Part shown: positions 52,183 through 60,698 of the stretch, piece by piece
Position numbering within the stretch: the stretch's first letter is position 1
Layout: each line of letters begins with the position of its first letter
Source: CAVQGM01 sp963712065
Lineage (GTDB): Bacteria; Actinomycetota; Acidimicrobiia; Acidimicrobiales; Acidimicrobilacustridaceae
DNA: 64,000 bases
Direction: 5' to 3'
NCBI GenBank assembly: GCA_963712065.1
Contig: CAVQGM010000002.1
Coordinates: 1,948,219 to 2,012,218 of the forward strand
Program-made: the position numbers and the translations under genes
Notes under the pieces: model-generated
Told to the model about the DNA's origin: nothing
Database searches by the model: none
The model's input: the letters and a program-made list of their open reading frames with translations, nothing else

Positions 52183-52516
52183 GAAACCCGCGTCCCGGGT
52201 CCGGCGACGACGGCCCACGATCTCCGAGTGGCGCTGCGCTCGGCGTTGATACGGGATGGGGTCTCGGCGTGCAACGCTCTCGGGTGTGGCGCCCGGCTCC
52301 GGACCCTGGCGTGGTTCCGTCGCCCACCGCATCTGTCGAGGTCTTCCGCGCCATCGCCGATCCCCCTGCTCCTCGGGAACACGCCGGCGAGCGTCGGCGA
52401 CGTCTCCCCCACGTCGCCCCGTGCCCCGACGGCAGCCGTCGTGGCCGTCGGCCCTGCCGGTCACCCCACCCGAGGGTCAGGGTGACAGCACTGCGATGAG
52501 AAGTGGGGACTTCCGG
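52183..52516. other. Intergenic stretch, no intact gene
   Basis: 334 nt. A plus-strand frame near 52335 reads 'SVEVFRAIADP', which resembles the N-terminus of an ArsR-type regulator, but what follows is not a helix-turn-helix. It may be a scrap of another broken gene. Confidence 0.35.
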
Positions 52517-53695
52517 TCAGGACCAGTGCCAGGGACCGGTGACCTCGTAGGTGCGGCCCGGGTCGCGCTGCGAGGAGAAGTAGAGGCGGGTGCCGTCCGG
52601 AGTGAAGGCCGGTCCGGCCACCTCCGATCCGCTGGTGCCGGTGACCTCGACCACCGGCTCGACGCGGTCGCCGGCGACCAGCACGACCTGCATGTCGCCC
52701 CCGTCCTCGGCGACGTAGAGGTCCCCGGTCGGCGTCGCCGTGATGTTGTCGACGCCGGTCAGGGGACTGGCGGCTTCGTAGACCACCGTCAGGTCGTTCG
52801 CCGCCGGCTCGTAGGCCCACACCCGATTGTCGCCCTTCGTGGTGAAGAAGACGGTGCCGTCGAAGAAGCAGGCGCCCTCGCCACCGTTGAAGCGCTTGGT
52901 GCGCGGCACCTGGTCCTTCGTCGGGGTGGGCGCACCCCCGGGGTCGGGCACCGGCTGCCACGACAGGGTGGTGCCGTCCTCGACCAGCACCTCGAGCGAG
53001 CCGGCCGACAGGTCGGGGTACGCAGCGGGCAGGAACCGGTAGAGCGCGCCGTCGGGGAGGTCCTCGGTGAGGTAGACGGCCTCGCCTTCGGGGTCGACGG
53101 CCGCCGCCTCGTGCATGAACGACCCCATCGCCGGACGTACCTGGGCGGGCGTGGCGCCGGTGGGGTCGCACTCGTACACCTGGCCGTCGAGCACCTCCTC
53201 GCAGGACAGCCACGTGCCCCACGGGGTGGCCCCGCCGGCGCAGTTGCGCGACGTGCCGGTGAGGATCGAGCGGGCCTCGACGATCACGCCGTCGGGGTCG
53301 AACCGCACCATCGAGACACCACCCTCGGGCTCGCCGGTCTCGGCGTTGACGACGTAGCTCCAACCACCGTCGTCGGTGGGGAACACGGCGCCGCCGTCGG
53401 GGTTGGCCGGCCACACGAAGCCGGTCGTGGTCACGACCTCGCCGGTGGTGGCGATCACCCGTGACGTGAAGCCGGCGGGGAGCCGCAACCCGTTCTCGTC
53501 GGGCTCGCCGAGCGGCCCGTAGCCGGCGAACGGCGCCGCGGTAGTAGGAGGTCCGTCCTCCATGGGCGTCCCGTCCGACCCGCCGCCGGTCCCCGAGCTG
53601 GTGTCGGAGGAGGATGAGCAGGCGGCCAGCCAGGAGCCGCCCACGAGGGTCAGTCCGACAGCACCGGTCAGTCGGAGCAGATCTCGTCGTTGCAC
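52517..53695 (-). CDS. PhoX-type (DUF839) alkaline phosphatase-like Tat lipoprotein
   Basis: 392 aa from GTG at 53695. The N-terminus has QRRDLLRLTGAVG (twin-arginine) and ends in a lipobox LAAC, so it is a Tat-exported lipoprotein. The body has PhoX family blocks: 'NCAGGATPWGTWLSCEEVL', 'GSFMHEAAAVDPEGEAVYLTED', 'GACFFDGTVFFTTKGDNRVWAYEP' and 'GVDNITATPTGDLYVAED'. PhoX enzymes are Ca/Fe-dependent phosphatases, and the acidic ligands in these blocks are present. The start is supported by a TACGGT box 6 nt upstream. Confidence 0.88.
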   Translation of the reverse strand: MQRRDLLRLTGAVGLTLVGGSWLAACSSSSDTSSGTGGGSDGTPMEDGPPTTAAPFAGYGPLGEPDENGLRLPAGFTSRVIATTGEVVTTTGFVWPANPDGGAVFPTDDGGWSYVVNAETGEPEGGVSMVRFDPDGVIVEARSILTGTSRNCAGGATPWGTWLSCEEVLDGQVYECDPTGATPAQVRPAMGSFMHEAAAVDPEGEAVYLTEDLPDGALYRFLPAAYPDLSAGSLEVLVEDGTTLSWQPVPDPGGAPTPTKDQVPRTKRFNGGEGACFFDGTVFFTTKGDNRVWAYEPAANDLTVVYEAASPLTGVDNITATPTGDLYVAEDGGDMQVVLVAGDRVEPVVEVTGTSGSEVAGPAFTPDGTRLYFSSQRDPGRTYEVTGPWHWS

Positions 53696-53701
53696 CGCGA
53701 C

Positions 53702-53707
53702 ACCGTA
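53702..53707 (-). promoter_or_regulatory. -10 box of leaderless promoter
   Basis: TACGGT on the minus strand, 6 nt upstream of the GTG at 53695. It favours this GTG over the one 21 nt further upstream (53716). Confidence 0.55.
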
Positions 53708-53750
53708 GCCAGCCACGGCAACTCGATGGCCGTACTCGGCGGGGCGGCGA

Positions 53751-53756
53751 CAGGAT
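53751..53756 (+). promoter_or_regulatory. Putative -10 box of leaderless promoter
   Basis: CAGGAT, 6 nt before the GTG at 53763. The first base departs from TAnnnT, so this is weaker than the others. Confidence 0.35.
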
Positions 53757-53762
53757 CTGGGG

Positions 53763-54407
53763 GTGGACCCGTTCTCGGTCGGCGCGGTGGCCGGCGCCTA
53801 CGACCTCGTCGCCGACGACTACGTGGCGGCCTACGGCGACGACCTCGCCCGCCTCCCCGTCGACCGCGAGGTCCTCGACACCGCCCTCGAGGCCGCCCCG
53901 CCCGGCGGCGTGCTCGAGCTGGGCTGCGGCCCGGCGCCGGTGGCCGACCACTACGGCGGGCGCGCCCAGCGCCTCGTCGGCCTCGACCTGTCGGTGCGCA
54001 TGCTCTCGATCGCCGGCCGCAAGAACCCGGGTCTCGCACGGGTGCGCGCCGACCTGCGGGCACTGCCGTTCGGCGACCGCTCGTGCACGCTCGCCGTCGC
54101 GTACTACTGCCTGCAGCACCTCCCCCGGGCCGACCTGCCGGCGGCGCTGGCCGAGACCGCCCGGGTGCTCGCCGACGGCGGCGTCCTTGCCGTCGCCACC
54201 CACGCCGGGCACGGCGACGTCGAGATCCACGAGATGTTGGGTCACCGGGTGCCCACGTTCGCCGGCGCGTTCCACGAGGCCGACGAGCTCGTCGGCCTCG
54301 TCGAAGCCGCCGGGTTCGCAGTCGAGTCGGTCCGCGAGCGGGAGCCCCTCGACCACGAGTACGCCAGCCGTCGGCTGTACCTCGTCGCCCGCCGCGGCGG
54401 TGGGTAG
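53763..54407 (+). CDS. Class I SAM-dependent methyltransferase
   Basis: 214 aa from GTG at 53763. 'DREVLDTALEAAPPGGVLELGCGPAPVADHYGG' holds motif I, then 'RLVGLDLSVRMLSIAGRKNP', 'LPFGDRSCTLAVAYYCLQHLPRADLPAALAETARVLADGGVLAVATH'. This is the UbiE/menaquinone-like methyltransferase layout. The substrate is not predictable. It is divergent from the PhoX-like gene. Confidence 0.9.
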   Translation: MDPFSVGAVAGAYDLVADDYVAAYGDDLARLPVDREVLDTALEAAPPGGVLELGCGPAPVADHYGGRAQRLVGLDLSVRMLSIAGRKNPGLARVRADLRALPFGDRSCTLAVAYYCLQHLPRADLPAALAETARVLADGGVLAVATHAGHGDVEIHEMLGHRVPTFAGAFHEADELVGLVEAAGFAVESVREREPLDHEYASRRLYLVARRGGG

Positions 54408-54410
54408 CGT
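54405..54410 (+). promoter_or_regulatory. -10 box of leaderless promoter
   Basis: TAGCGT, 7 nt before the ATG at 54418, located at the end of the preceding gene (stop 54405-54407). Confidence 0.5.
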
Positions 54411-54417
54411 CACGTCG

Positions 54418-54732
54418 ATGGGAGCGCCGTTCACGTTCCGAGCCGAGGTGTGGGAGCACGACGGGCCCGCCGCCTGGTTCTTCATCAGCCTGCCCGAGGA
54501 GCTCGCCGACGACATCGAGGAGCGGCACGGCCGGGACGCCAAGGGGTTCGGCTCGGTGCCGGTGGAGGTGACCGTCGGCTCGACCACCTGGCGGACGTCC
54601 CTGTTCCCGGACACGAAGCGGGCCACCTACCTGCTCCCCGTGAAGAAGGCGGTCCGCGCCGCCGAGGGCCTCACCGACGGGAGCAGGGCATCGGTGGCGC
54701 TCACCGTCGATCCGACTGGAGGCCGGCCATGA
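54418..54732 (+). CDS. DUF1905 domain protein
   Basis: 104 aa from ATG at 54418. 'FTFRAEVWEHDGPAAWFFISLPEELADDIEERHGRDAKGFGSVPVEVTVGSTTWRTSLFPDTKRATYLLPVKKAVRAAEGLTDGSRASVALTV' is a full DUF1905 domain, a small beta-barrel usually free-standing or fused to YdeI-like domains. Biochemical role unknown. It is 10 bp after the methyltransferase gene, and its own -10 box makes it independently transcribed. Confidence 0.88.
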   Translation: MGAPFTFRAEVWEHDGPAAWFFISLPEELADDIEERHGRDAKGFGSVPVEVTVGSTTWRTSLFPDTKRATYLLPVKKAVRAAEGLTDGSRASVALTVDPTGGRP

Positions 54733-54739
54733 CCACGTG

Positions 54740-54978
54740 ATGATCCTCGGAGGCGGCTTCGGCGGGCTGGCCGCCGCCCATGAGCTGCGGACCTCGTATC
54801 CCGAGGTCGACGTCAGCCTGTTCGACCGGCGTGATCACTCCTTCATCGGCTTCGCCAAGCTGTGGGACCTCGTCGGCATCCGTCCCCTCACGGGAGGCAC
54901 CCGCTCGCTCACCTGACTGCGGGACCGGGGGGTGCACTACCGCCAGACCGAGATCACCGCCATCGACCCCGCCGAAGC
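54740..54978 (+). pseudogene. FAD-dependent oxidoreductase head, broken by an in-frame TGA
   Basis: 'MILGGGFGGLAAAHELRTSYPEVDVSLFDRRDHSFIGFAKLWDLVGIRPLTGGTRSLT' is the FAD-binding N-terminus of a sulfide-quinone reductase/NDH-2-like enzyme (GGGFGGL). An in-frame TGA follows TRSLT at about 54914, after which the same frame continues 'LRDRGVHYRQTEITAIDPAE' and then similarity stops. The 3' two-thirds are missing. Confidence 0.75.
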
Positions 54979-55149
54979 ACCTCGGCTGGCTGACCGGGCC
55001 GGGGGAGCACGTCGATTGCGCCGACCCCGGCGCAGCCCCGCTGCTGATCGACCAGGCCGTGCCCGAGGCGACGAGCGCCGCGCTCGTGGCGACCTCGAAC
55101 GGCGTCGAGCTCGCGCCGGAGCTACTGGCTCCAGGACTTCGTGACGTAC

Positions 55150-55278
55150 ATGCAGGCGCCAGTGGGCTCCGCAGCCGAGGCCGAGATCGAACTGCACCTG
55201 ACCGAGCAGGAAGCGCAGATGGCGACCCAGACGGCCACTGTGCAGCAGGAGCTCGTCGACTGCCAGACCAAGTCCTGA
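55150..55278 (+). pseudogene. Unidentified gene remnant
   Basis: A 42-codon frame with a long amphipathic helix (AEAEIELHLTEQEAQMATQTATVQQELVDC) ending in TGA at 55276. The frame is open further upstream without a plausible start. It may be the tail of a small secreted helical protein. It stops where the truncated methyltransferase on the other strand begins, at about 55280. Confidence 0.35.
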
Positions 55279-55282
55279 CCGG

Positions 55283-55501
55283 TCCGCCGGGGGCGACCCG
55301 CCGGGCCAACTCGACGGTGGTGGGGCCGCTCCCGCAGCCGACGTCGAGCACACGCCACCCGGGCGCCGGGTCCAGCGTGTCGATGGCGGCCCGGCCGAAC
55401 GGGCCGCCCACCAGCGCGGTGTAGCCCTCGGCGTCGATCCACGACGACGTCCGGGCCTCCCAGTACGCCGCTTGGTGCCGGTTGGCGACGGCGTCGTCCA
55501 C
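55283..55501 (-). pseudogene. Truncated class I methyltransferase (5' part only)
   Basis: GTG at 55501 with a TAGCGT -10 box 7 nt upstream. 'NRHQAAYWEARTSSWIDAEGYTALVGGPFGRAAIDTLDPAPGWRVLDVGCGSGPTTVELARRVAPGG' has the full N-terminus and motif I, then the methyltransferase sequence ends at the 55280 junction and what follows is foreign. The promoter seems intact. Confidence 0.75.
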
Positions 55502-55508
55502 CGGGCGG

Positions 55509-55514
55509 ACGCTA
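55509..55514 (-). promoter_or_regulatory. -10 box of leaderless promoter (truncated methyltransferase)
   Basis: TAGCGT on the minus strand, 7 nt before the GTG at 55501. It partly overlaps the end of the potassium channel gene (stop 55512-55514). Confidence 0.4.
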
Positions 55515-57242
55515 GACCTGCTCCGCCACGGTCGGTCCGGCAGTGGTCGGGCGGGCGGCGGAGGGATGCTCGCGGAAGAAGTGTCGTTCGGCCTCCGAGT
55601 CGCCGATGACGATGAGCTCGGCGTCGGCGGGCAGTAGCCGGGCGGGGTCGGGGTTGGACTGCACCCGGCCGTCCTCGACGATGGCGACCACGTTGCACCC
55701 GGTGCGGCGACGGATGCCCGCCTCGGCCAGCGAGCGGTCGACGAGCCCGTCGGGCACGTCGACCTGGAACACGTCGAGGCCCTCGGCCAGCACCAACGTC
55801 GGGTTGAGCCCGAGTCGGTTCCAGATCGCGGTCGCACCGGTGGAGGCGTAGGACAGGACGGCGTCGGCGCCGGCGCGGTGGAGGGTGGTGACGTTCCGGT
55901 CGAGGTTGGCCCGGGCGATGATCTGCACCTCGGGCCGCAGCTTCCGGCAGTAGAGGGCCAGGTACACGTTCACGTCGTCGTCGTGGGTGGTGATCACGAC
56001 GGCCGCCGCCCGGTGGATGCCCGCCGCCTCGAGCACCTCGAGCTCGGCGGCGTCGCCGACCACGTAGTGATCGGGTTCCCGCACCCGTTCGGGCAGTCGC
56101 TCGACGATCCGGTAGTCGATGCCGTCCGCCTCGAGGGTGCGACCGACGGCCCGCCCCACCCGTCCGCCGCCGATGATCACGACCGGCGCGTCGAGGCGTT
56201 GCTCCAGGGCGAAGGCGGTGTCGTAGGCCGCCAGCTGCTCGGCCGATCCGGCGAGGATGAGCGTGGTGGTGGCGGTGAGCCGGCTCTCGGGTCCGGCCAG
56301 CTGGAAGCGGCCGCGCTGCCACAGCCCGACGACGCTCACGTTGTAGCGCCGGCGCAGGTCGGCCTCTCGCAGGGTCAGGCCCTCCAGGGCCGTGCCCGCC
56401 ACCGCCGCCTCGGCGATGTGGAGGTCGCCGAACTCGCCCACGACGTGGCTGCGCGAGTCACCCCCGAGCACCCGCTCGGCGATGTCGCGTCCCAGCATCT
56501 CGCCGAGCTGGAGCACGACGTCGCACCCGGCGAGGCCGAGGATGTCGACCGACGCCGCCGACGCCGCGGTGGCCACCACCGGGACGTCGGGGCTGATCTC
56601 GCGGACGGTGAACGCGATGTTGGTGTTGGTGGTGTCCGGTCGGGTCGCGGCCACCACCGCCGCCTGTCCCACCCGGGCCGCCCGGTAGGTCTCGGGGTCG
56701 TCGAGGGCGCCGACCATGACCCGGTAGCCGAGGTCGTGGAGCCGTAGGGCGTCCTCGAGGACGGGGACGATGATGACGTAGGCGACGTTGGAGTCGTTGG
56801 CCCGCCGGATCAGGGCCTCTTCGATGGGGCTGTGGTCGGTCAGCACGATGTGGTCGCGGGTGCTCTCGGGGAGCTGGCGGGGCGCCCGCATCGACTCGCG
56901 CCGCGCCATCCACGGCAGGAACACGAACTGGATGAACGCGAACGGCAGCAGCACCAGGATGAACAGGGCGCCGCTGACCAGCACCACCATCGAGAAGATC
57001 CGCCCGACGTCGGACTCGAAGGTGATGTCGCCGAACCCGAGCGTCGACATCGTCGTCAGGGTCCAGTAGAAGCCGGTGACCCAGCTGTGGTCCTGGCCCT
57101 CGGACTCCATGATCACGTGGAACAGCACGCCGTAGACGGTGAGGAGCAGCAGGAAGATCCCGACTAGGGCGAGGACGACCCGCCCATTGCGGGCGCGCCA
57201 GGGGGCCGAGAGCAGGCTGAAGACGAGACCGAGCGCCTTCAC
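55512..57242 (-). CDS. Potassium channel with two RCK (TrkA) domains
   Basis: 576 aa. Two membrane helices flank a pore loop whose filter is TLGFGD (residues 67-72). They are followed by two RCK/TrkA-N/TrkA-C units. The first (about 110-330) has a degraded nucleotide-binding glycine motif, while the second begins VVIIGGGRVGRAVGRTL, a clean dinucleotide-binding loop. The layout matches GsuK/MthK-like channels gated by NAD(H), ions or nucleotides. The C-terminus ends in a TrkA-C domain plus a short tail. Confidence 0.92.
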   Translation of the reverse strand: MKALGLVFSLLSAPWRARNGRVVLALVGIFLLLLTVYGVLFHVIMESEGQDHSWVTGFYWTLTTMSTLGFGDITFESDVGRIFSMVVLVSGALFILVLLPFAFIQFVFLPWMARRESMRAPRQLPESTRDHIVLTDHSPIEEALIRRANDSNVAYVIIVPVLEDALRLHDLGYRVMVGALDDPETYRAARVGQAAVVAATRPDTTNTNIAFTVREISPDVPVVATAASAASVDILGLAGCDVVLQLGEMLGRDIAERVLGGDSRSHVVGEFGDLHIAEAAVAGTALEGLTLREADLRRRYNVSVVGLWQRGRFQLAGPESRLTATTTLILAGSAEQLAAYDTAFALEQRLDAPVVIIGGGRVGRAVGRTLEADGIDYRIVERLPERVREPDHYVVGDAAELEVLEAAGIHRAAAVVITTHDDDVNVYLALYCRKLRPEVQIIARANLDRNVTTLHRAGADAVLSYASTGATAIWNRLGLNPTLVLAEGLDVFQVDVPDGLVDRSLAEAGIRRRTGCNVVAIVEDGRVQSNPDPARLLPADAELIVIGDSEAERHFFREHPSAARPTTAGPTVAEQV

Positions 57243-57345
57243 GACGTCGACCGCATCACCGGCGCCACGACGGCGACCCTACCGGCGCCAGTCGGTGGAG
57301 GCCCGGTCCGGCGAACGGCGGGGACCGGGGGCGAGCCCCGCGGGG

Positions 57346-58188
57346 TCAAGGGGCGACGTCGTCGTCGACGGCGACGAACCGTTGGTCGACGAACCGGCCG
57401 GCGCCGGGTGAGGGCCACAGCGGGCCGATGAGCACTCGGCCGTCGGCCTTGATGGTGTCGAGCAGCTCGAGGGCCCGCTCGGGGTCGACGTGCTGGGGCT
57501 CGCAGATGCCGGTCGACAGGTGGAGCGGGCTGACGGCCAGGTGGCCGACGAAGGTGACGTCGGGGCCGGGTCCGAAGTGGATGACGTAGTGCCCGGGGTC
57601 GTGGGCGCCGGTGTGCTCCAGCACCACGCCGGGCGCCGGCTCGAACCCGTCGGTGAACACGTCGACGGCGTCGGAGGCGAGCAGGTCGTGCAGCACGTCG
57701 CTGGTCCAGTCGTCGGGGGTGCCATCACCGGGGGTACCGGCCTCGAAGTCGGCGATCGAGGTGTCACCGACCAGCACGCGGGCATTCGGGAACAAGGGCG
57801 CCCAGCCGTCACCGTCGCGGACGAGGACCATGCCCAGGCCCTCGATGTGGGAGAGCACGACGTCGGTGACCGTGTCGACGGGGATGCCGGCGGCGTCGAA
57901 GGCGTCGGTGACGGCGGCCCGGTGGACGTCGGCGGTCTCGGGGTCATGGAGGATGTCGTCGGCGTTGCGGAACGGGTCGATCACCAGGCGCCGGTCGCCG
58001 GTGGTGGCCACCCAAGCGGCAGCCGCCACGCGGATGCCGTCGTCGGTCACCCACCGCTCGTCGCACCAGGGCACCGCCCGGGCCTGGTCGAGGGTGAGAC
58101 CGACGAACTCGATCGGCACCGTCGCGTCGACGTAGAGGACCCGGGTGAGGGTGACGGGTCCGGCGTGGACGACGGTCGGCACGGGCAC
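57346..58188 (-). CDS. Metallo-beta-lactamase-fold protein with degenerate metal site
   Basis: 280 aa from GTG at 58188. The MBL fold is clear (VLVGDTSIADF, GVVLEHTGAHDPGHYVIHFGP, DVTFVGHLAVSP) and the conserved Pro-rich 'WPSPGAGRFVDQRFVAVDD' end is present. The metal motif HxHxDH is replaced by H-I-E-G-L-G (114-119), and the bridging Asp of 'TGDL' is His in VGHL. Most zinc ligands are therefore lost and the protein is probably not a hydrolase. Confidence 0.82.
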   Translation of the reverse strand: MPVPTVVHAGPVTLTRVLYVDATVPIEFVGLTLDQARAVPWCDERWVTDDGIRVAAAAWVATTGDRRLVIDPFRNADDILHDPETADVHRAAVTDAFDAAGIPVDTVTDVVLSHIEGLGMVLVRDGDGWAPLFPNARVLVGDTSIADFEAGTPGDGTPDDWTSDVLHDLLASDAVDVFTDGFEPAPGVVLEHTGAHDPGHYVIHFGPGPDVTFVGHLAVSPLHLSTGICEPQHVDPERALELLDTIKADGRVLIGPLWPSPGAGRFVDQRFVAVDDDVAP

Positions 58189-58222
58189 GAGGGACAGTGT
58201 GGTGCGCCGGGGTGGTGGGTGC

Positions 58223-58474
58223 TCAGCCGTGCTGCTGGTCGAGCTCGTGCTCGACGGCGCGACGGATCCAGCTCGACACCGACCGGTCGTCGGCCTGGGC
58301 GAGTCGGCGAACCTCGGCCAGGGTCTCCGGAGGGAACCGCACGGGGACCATCTCGGTCAGGTTGGAGCGCTTCCGCCGTCGAGCGGGTCCTTGCGGCTCC
58401 TGGTTCTCCGACCGGGCGTAGAACTCGTACGCCTCTTCTCGGCTCATCCTCTTCGGCGTCTTCTCGTTGGTCAT
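58223..58474 (-). CDS. Ribbon-helix-helix (CopG/BrnA-like) DNA-binding protein
   Basis: 83 aa from ATG at 58474. A basic N-terminal region leads to 'EMVPVRFPPETLAEVRRLAQADDRSVSSWIRRAVEHEL', a canonical RHH fold. CopG-type proteins serve as antitoxins or plasmid-copy repressors. No toxin partner is adjacent: the short upstream frame (58471-58653) has no toxin features. It is therefore an orphan regulator, or an antitoxin whose toxin lies elsewhere. Confidence 0.82.
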   Translation of the reverse strand: MTNEKTPKRMSREEAYEFYARSENQEPQGPARRRKRSNLTEMVPVRFPPETLAEVRRLAQADDRSVSSWIRRAVEHELDQQHG

Positions 58475-58664
58475 CGGTCCTCCCGGTCGCGGGTGGTGAG
58501 GTGGTTGGCGGCGGGTAACAGCCGATCGGCCGGCACCTGGCGGGGTCCCCCGAATCCGCGCGGGCGAGCGGCACGACCAGCACACGGGCTCTGGCACGGC
58601 TTGCGTCGGCGGTCCGCGTAGTTCGTGATCGGCTCGATCCGAGTTCCCTGCAAGACTCTCGCTG

Positions 58665-59954
58665 GTGCTCGACGATGTGCGATACGCCGACGCCGACGGC
58701 ACGCACGTCGCCTTCCGTGTTGCGGGGGAGGAAGGGCGTCGCGACCTCGTGATGCTCTCGGGGCAGTTCTTCGCGGCGGAGCAGTTGGCCGAGGATCGTG
58801 TGGCTCGGCGGTTCATGGCGGGGTTGGCCGACCTCGGGCGCCTCGTGGTGTTCGACAAGCGCGGGGTGGGCCTGTCGGATCCGTTCACCGACTGGTCACG
58901 TTCCCCCCAGCACCAGTGGGCCGACGACCTCGCCGCAGTGATCGCCGCGGCCGAGCTCACGAGACCGACGGTGGTGTCCTGGGATCCGTTCGGAGTGGCG
59001 AGGCTGGCGGCTGCGCGCTCACCCTGGCTGATCGGGGGACTGGTGCTGATCAACCCGATTCCTTCGACCTCGCTCCTCCCACCGGTCGGGCCGGGAAACG
59101 CCGAGGGTCACCTCTCGACCGGACCGATCGAACGAGCGGCGTTCCCGAGCCGGATCGACGACCGCAGCTTCCAGGCCTGGCTCGAGCGCGCCGGCAGGAC
59201 AGGTGCGAGCCCGGCGGTCGCATCGAGACTGTGGGAGGCGATCCGGTCCTACGAGTCTCCGCTCACCCCGGACGGGATCAGTTGTCCCACCCTGGTGTTG
59301 CACCGCGCCGACTGCATGGCGTCCGAAGACGTCGTCCGTCGCGTCGCGGAGGCGATCGATGGGGCGGTGTTCGTGCAGGTCGACGGCGTCGACGTCTATC
59401 CGATCGCCGGAGATGTCGATCCGCTGCTCACGGAGATCTCCCGGTTCCTGACCGGCAGCGCCGGGCTCCCCGTCCCGGAACACGTCGTTGCGGCCGTGCT
59501 GTTCACGGACCTCGTGGGATCAACCCCACGCGCGGTGGACGCAGGCGACGACTCCTGGCGGAGTGTGCTCGACGAGCACGACACCCGAGTTCGCCTCTGC
59601 GTCGAGCAGGCCGGAGGCGAGGTGATCAAGTTCACGGGTGATGGCGTGCTCGCGATCCTGCCGTCAGCTCGCGCCGCAGTGCAGGCCGCGCACACGATCC
59701 GCCGCCGGCTCGACCCGCTCGGCCTCGAGACGAGAGCCGGCATCCACGTGGGTGACGTGGATCGACGCGGCCGCGACGTCTCGGGGATCGCCGTGAACGT
59801 GGCCGCCCGCATCATGAGCCACGCCGCGCCTGGTGAGACCCTGGTCTCCGAGTCGGTCCGGCTCGCCATGCTCGGAACGACGGCGTTCGACGAGGTCGAA
59901 TCGGTCGACCTCAAAGGCGTCCCGGACCGGTGGACGCTGTACCGACCTCGGTAG
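58665..59954 (+). CDS. Alpha/beta hydrolase-class III cyclase fusion (second copy)
   Basis: 429 aa from GTG at 58665. The hydrolase half has DKRGVGLSD, but the nucleophile elbow reads VVSWDPFG, with the G-x-S-x-G serine lost. The cyclase half has the metal Asp282 in FTDL, Lys in IKFTGDG, 'GRDVSGIAVNVAARI' with Asn378 and the following Arg, so it looks complete. It is the counterpart of the 22734-24065 protein, in which the hydrolase Ser is kept and the cyclase Asn is lost. Confidence 0.88.
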   Translation: MLDDVRYADADGTHVAFRVAGEEGRRDLVMLSGQFFAAEQLAEDRVARRFMAGLADLGRLVVFDKRGVGLSDPFTDWSRSPQHQWADDLAAVIAAAELTRPTVVSWDPFGVARLAAARSPWLIGGLVLINPIPSTSLLPPVGPGNAEGHLSTGPIERAAFPSRIDDRSFQAWLERAGRTGASPAVASRLWEAIRSYESPLTPDGISCPTLVLHRADCMASEDVVRRVAEAIDGAVFVQVDGVDVYPIAGDVDPLLTEISRFLTGSAGLPVPEHVVAAVLFTDLVGSTPRAVDAGDDSWRSVLDEHDTRVRLCVEQAGGEVIKFTGDGVLAILPSARAAVQAAHTIRRRLDPLGLETRAGIHVGDVDRRGRDVSGIAVNVAARIMSHAAPGETLVSESVRLAMLGTTAFDEVESVDLKGVPDRWTLYRPR

Positions 59955-60170
59955 CCGCGTCCGGGGTCATCGATCACGGCGCATCTGTGACGGGCTCGCT
60001 GCCCACTTTGCCGGACCCTCACCGGTGATGTCGATGCCGCCGAAGCGGCCACGGTGGCCTCGGCCCGGTTCCTAACCGACTGGTAGAAGAGAAGGTCCGC
60101 CTCTCCCCGGTGCTGGCCTCTGGCCACAGGATGCAGTTGACCCGGTGAGGCGGAGCGCTCCGTACCGCCG

Positions 60171-60698
60171 CTACTTGAGGTCACCTCTGACGTTCAGCTT
60201 GAACGCCTTCTCAGGCGAGGACCACAGCATCTCGACCTCGCCGCTGCCCTTGAACCCGGGCCCGCAGAACTCCCAGTCGCCGTTGGCAGCGAACCCCATC
60301 GCCGAGGTGGGATCGGGCCGTCGGGTGAGGCGGACCCGCCCGTAGGTCTCGAGTTGCCCCTCCTTCGGGTTCTGGGAAACGAACGACAGCTTGACGGGAT
60401 CGAGGTCGTAGGTGCCGTGCGTCCCGTCGGTCCAGACTGCCCCGAAGGCCACGCCGAGCCCCTTCGAGGCGTACGCCTTGTTCCCGATCTTCCCGATCCC
60501 GTCTTCAACCTCCACGACCATGTCCGTGAAGTGCATCCACTGGATTGGGAGATGAGCGGTCGCCGGGGCACCGACGGCCAGTCCCATCTCCTCCGCTCTC
60601 GTGCGAGGAGCTTCGAGCTTGAGCGGATGGTCGTGCGAGTACCAGACCCGTCCGCCCACGTGGTCGCCGACGGTGTACGTCAGCTCGATCTTCGCCAT
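60171..60698 (-). CDS. Hypothetical protein
   Basis: 175 aa from ATG at 60698. 'MAKIELTYTVGDHVGGRVWYSHDHPLKLEAPRTRAEEMGLAVGAPATAHLPIQWMHFTDMVVEVEDGIGKIGNKAYASKGLGVAFGAVWTDGTHGTYDL' and a C-terminal 'GEVEMLWSSPEKAFKLNVRGDLK' suggest a beta-rich soluble protein, without cysteines in the core. I do not recognise the family. The longer frame to 60920 is ignored because its extra part is Arg/Ser/Pro-rich. Function unknown. Confidence 0.7.
   Translation of the reverse strand: MAKIELTYTVGDHVGGRVWYSHDHPLKLEAPRTRAEEMGLAVGAPATAHLPIQWMHFTDMVVEVEDGIGKIGNKAYASKGLGVAFGAVWTDGTHGTYDLDPVKLSFVSQNPKEGQLETYGRVRLTRRPDPTSAMGFAANGDWEFCGPGFKGSGEVEMLWSSPEKAFKLNVRGDLK

Noticed and set aside
52335..52370. ArsR-type regulator beginning VFRAIADP
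   Set aside because: Only about a dozen residues match and no helix-turn-helix follows.
54914..54916. TGA as selenocysteine
   Set aside because: No SECIS-like structure is apparent and the rest of the gene is missing.
58471..58653. Short frame upstream of the RHH gene as a toxin partner
   Set aside because: It overlaps by ATGA, but the 60-residue product is Arg/Pro-rich, lacks a toxin fold pattern and overlaps the promoter area of the divergent cyclase gene.
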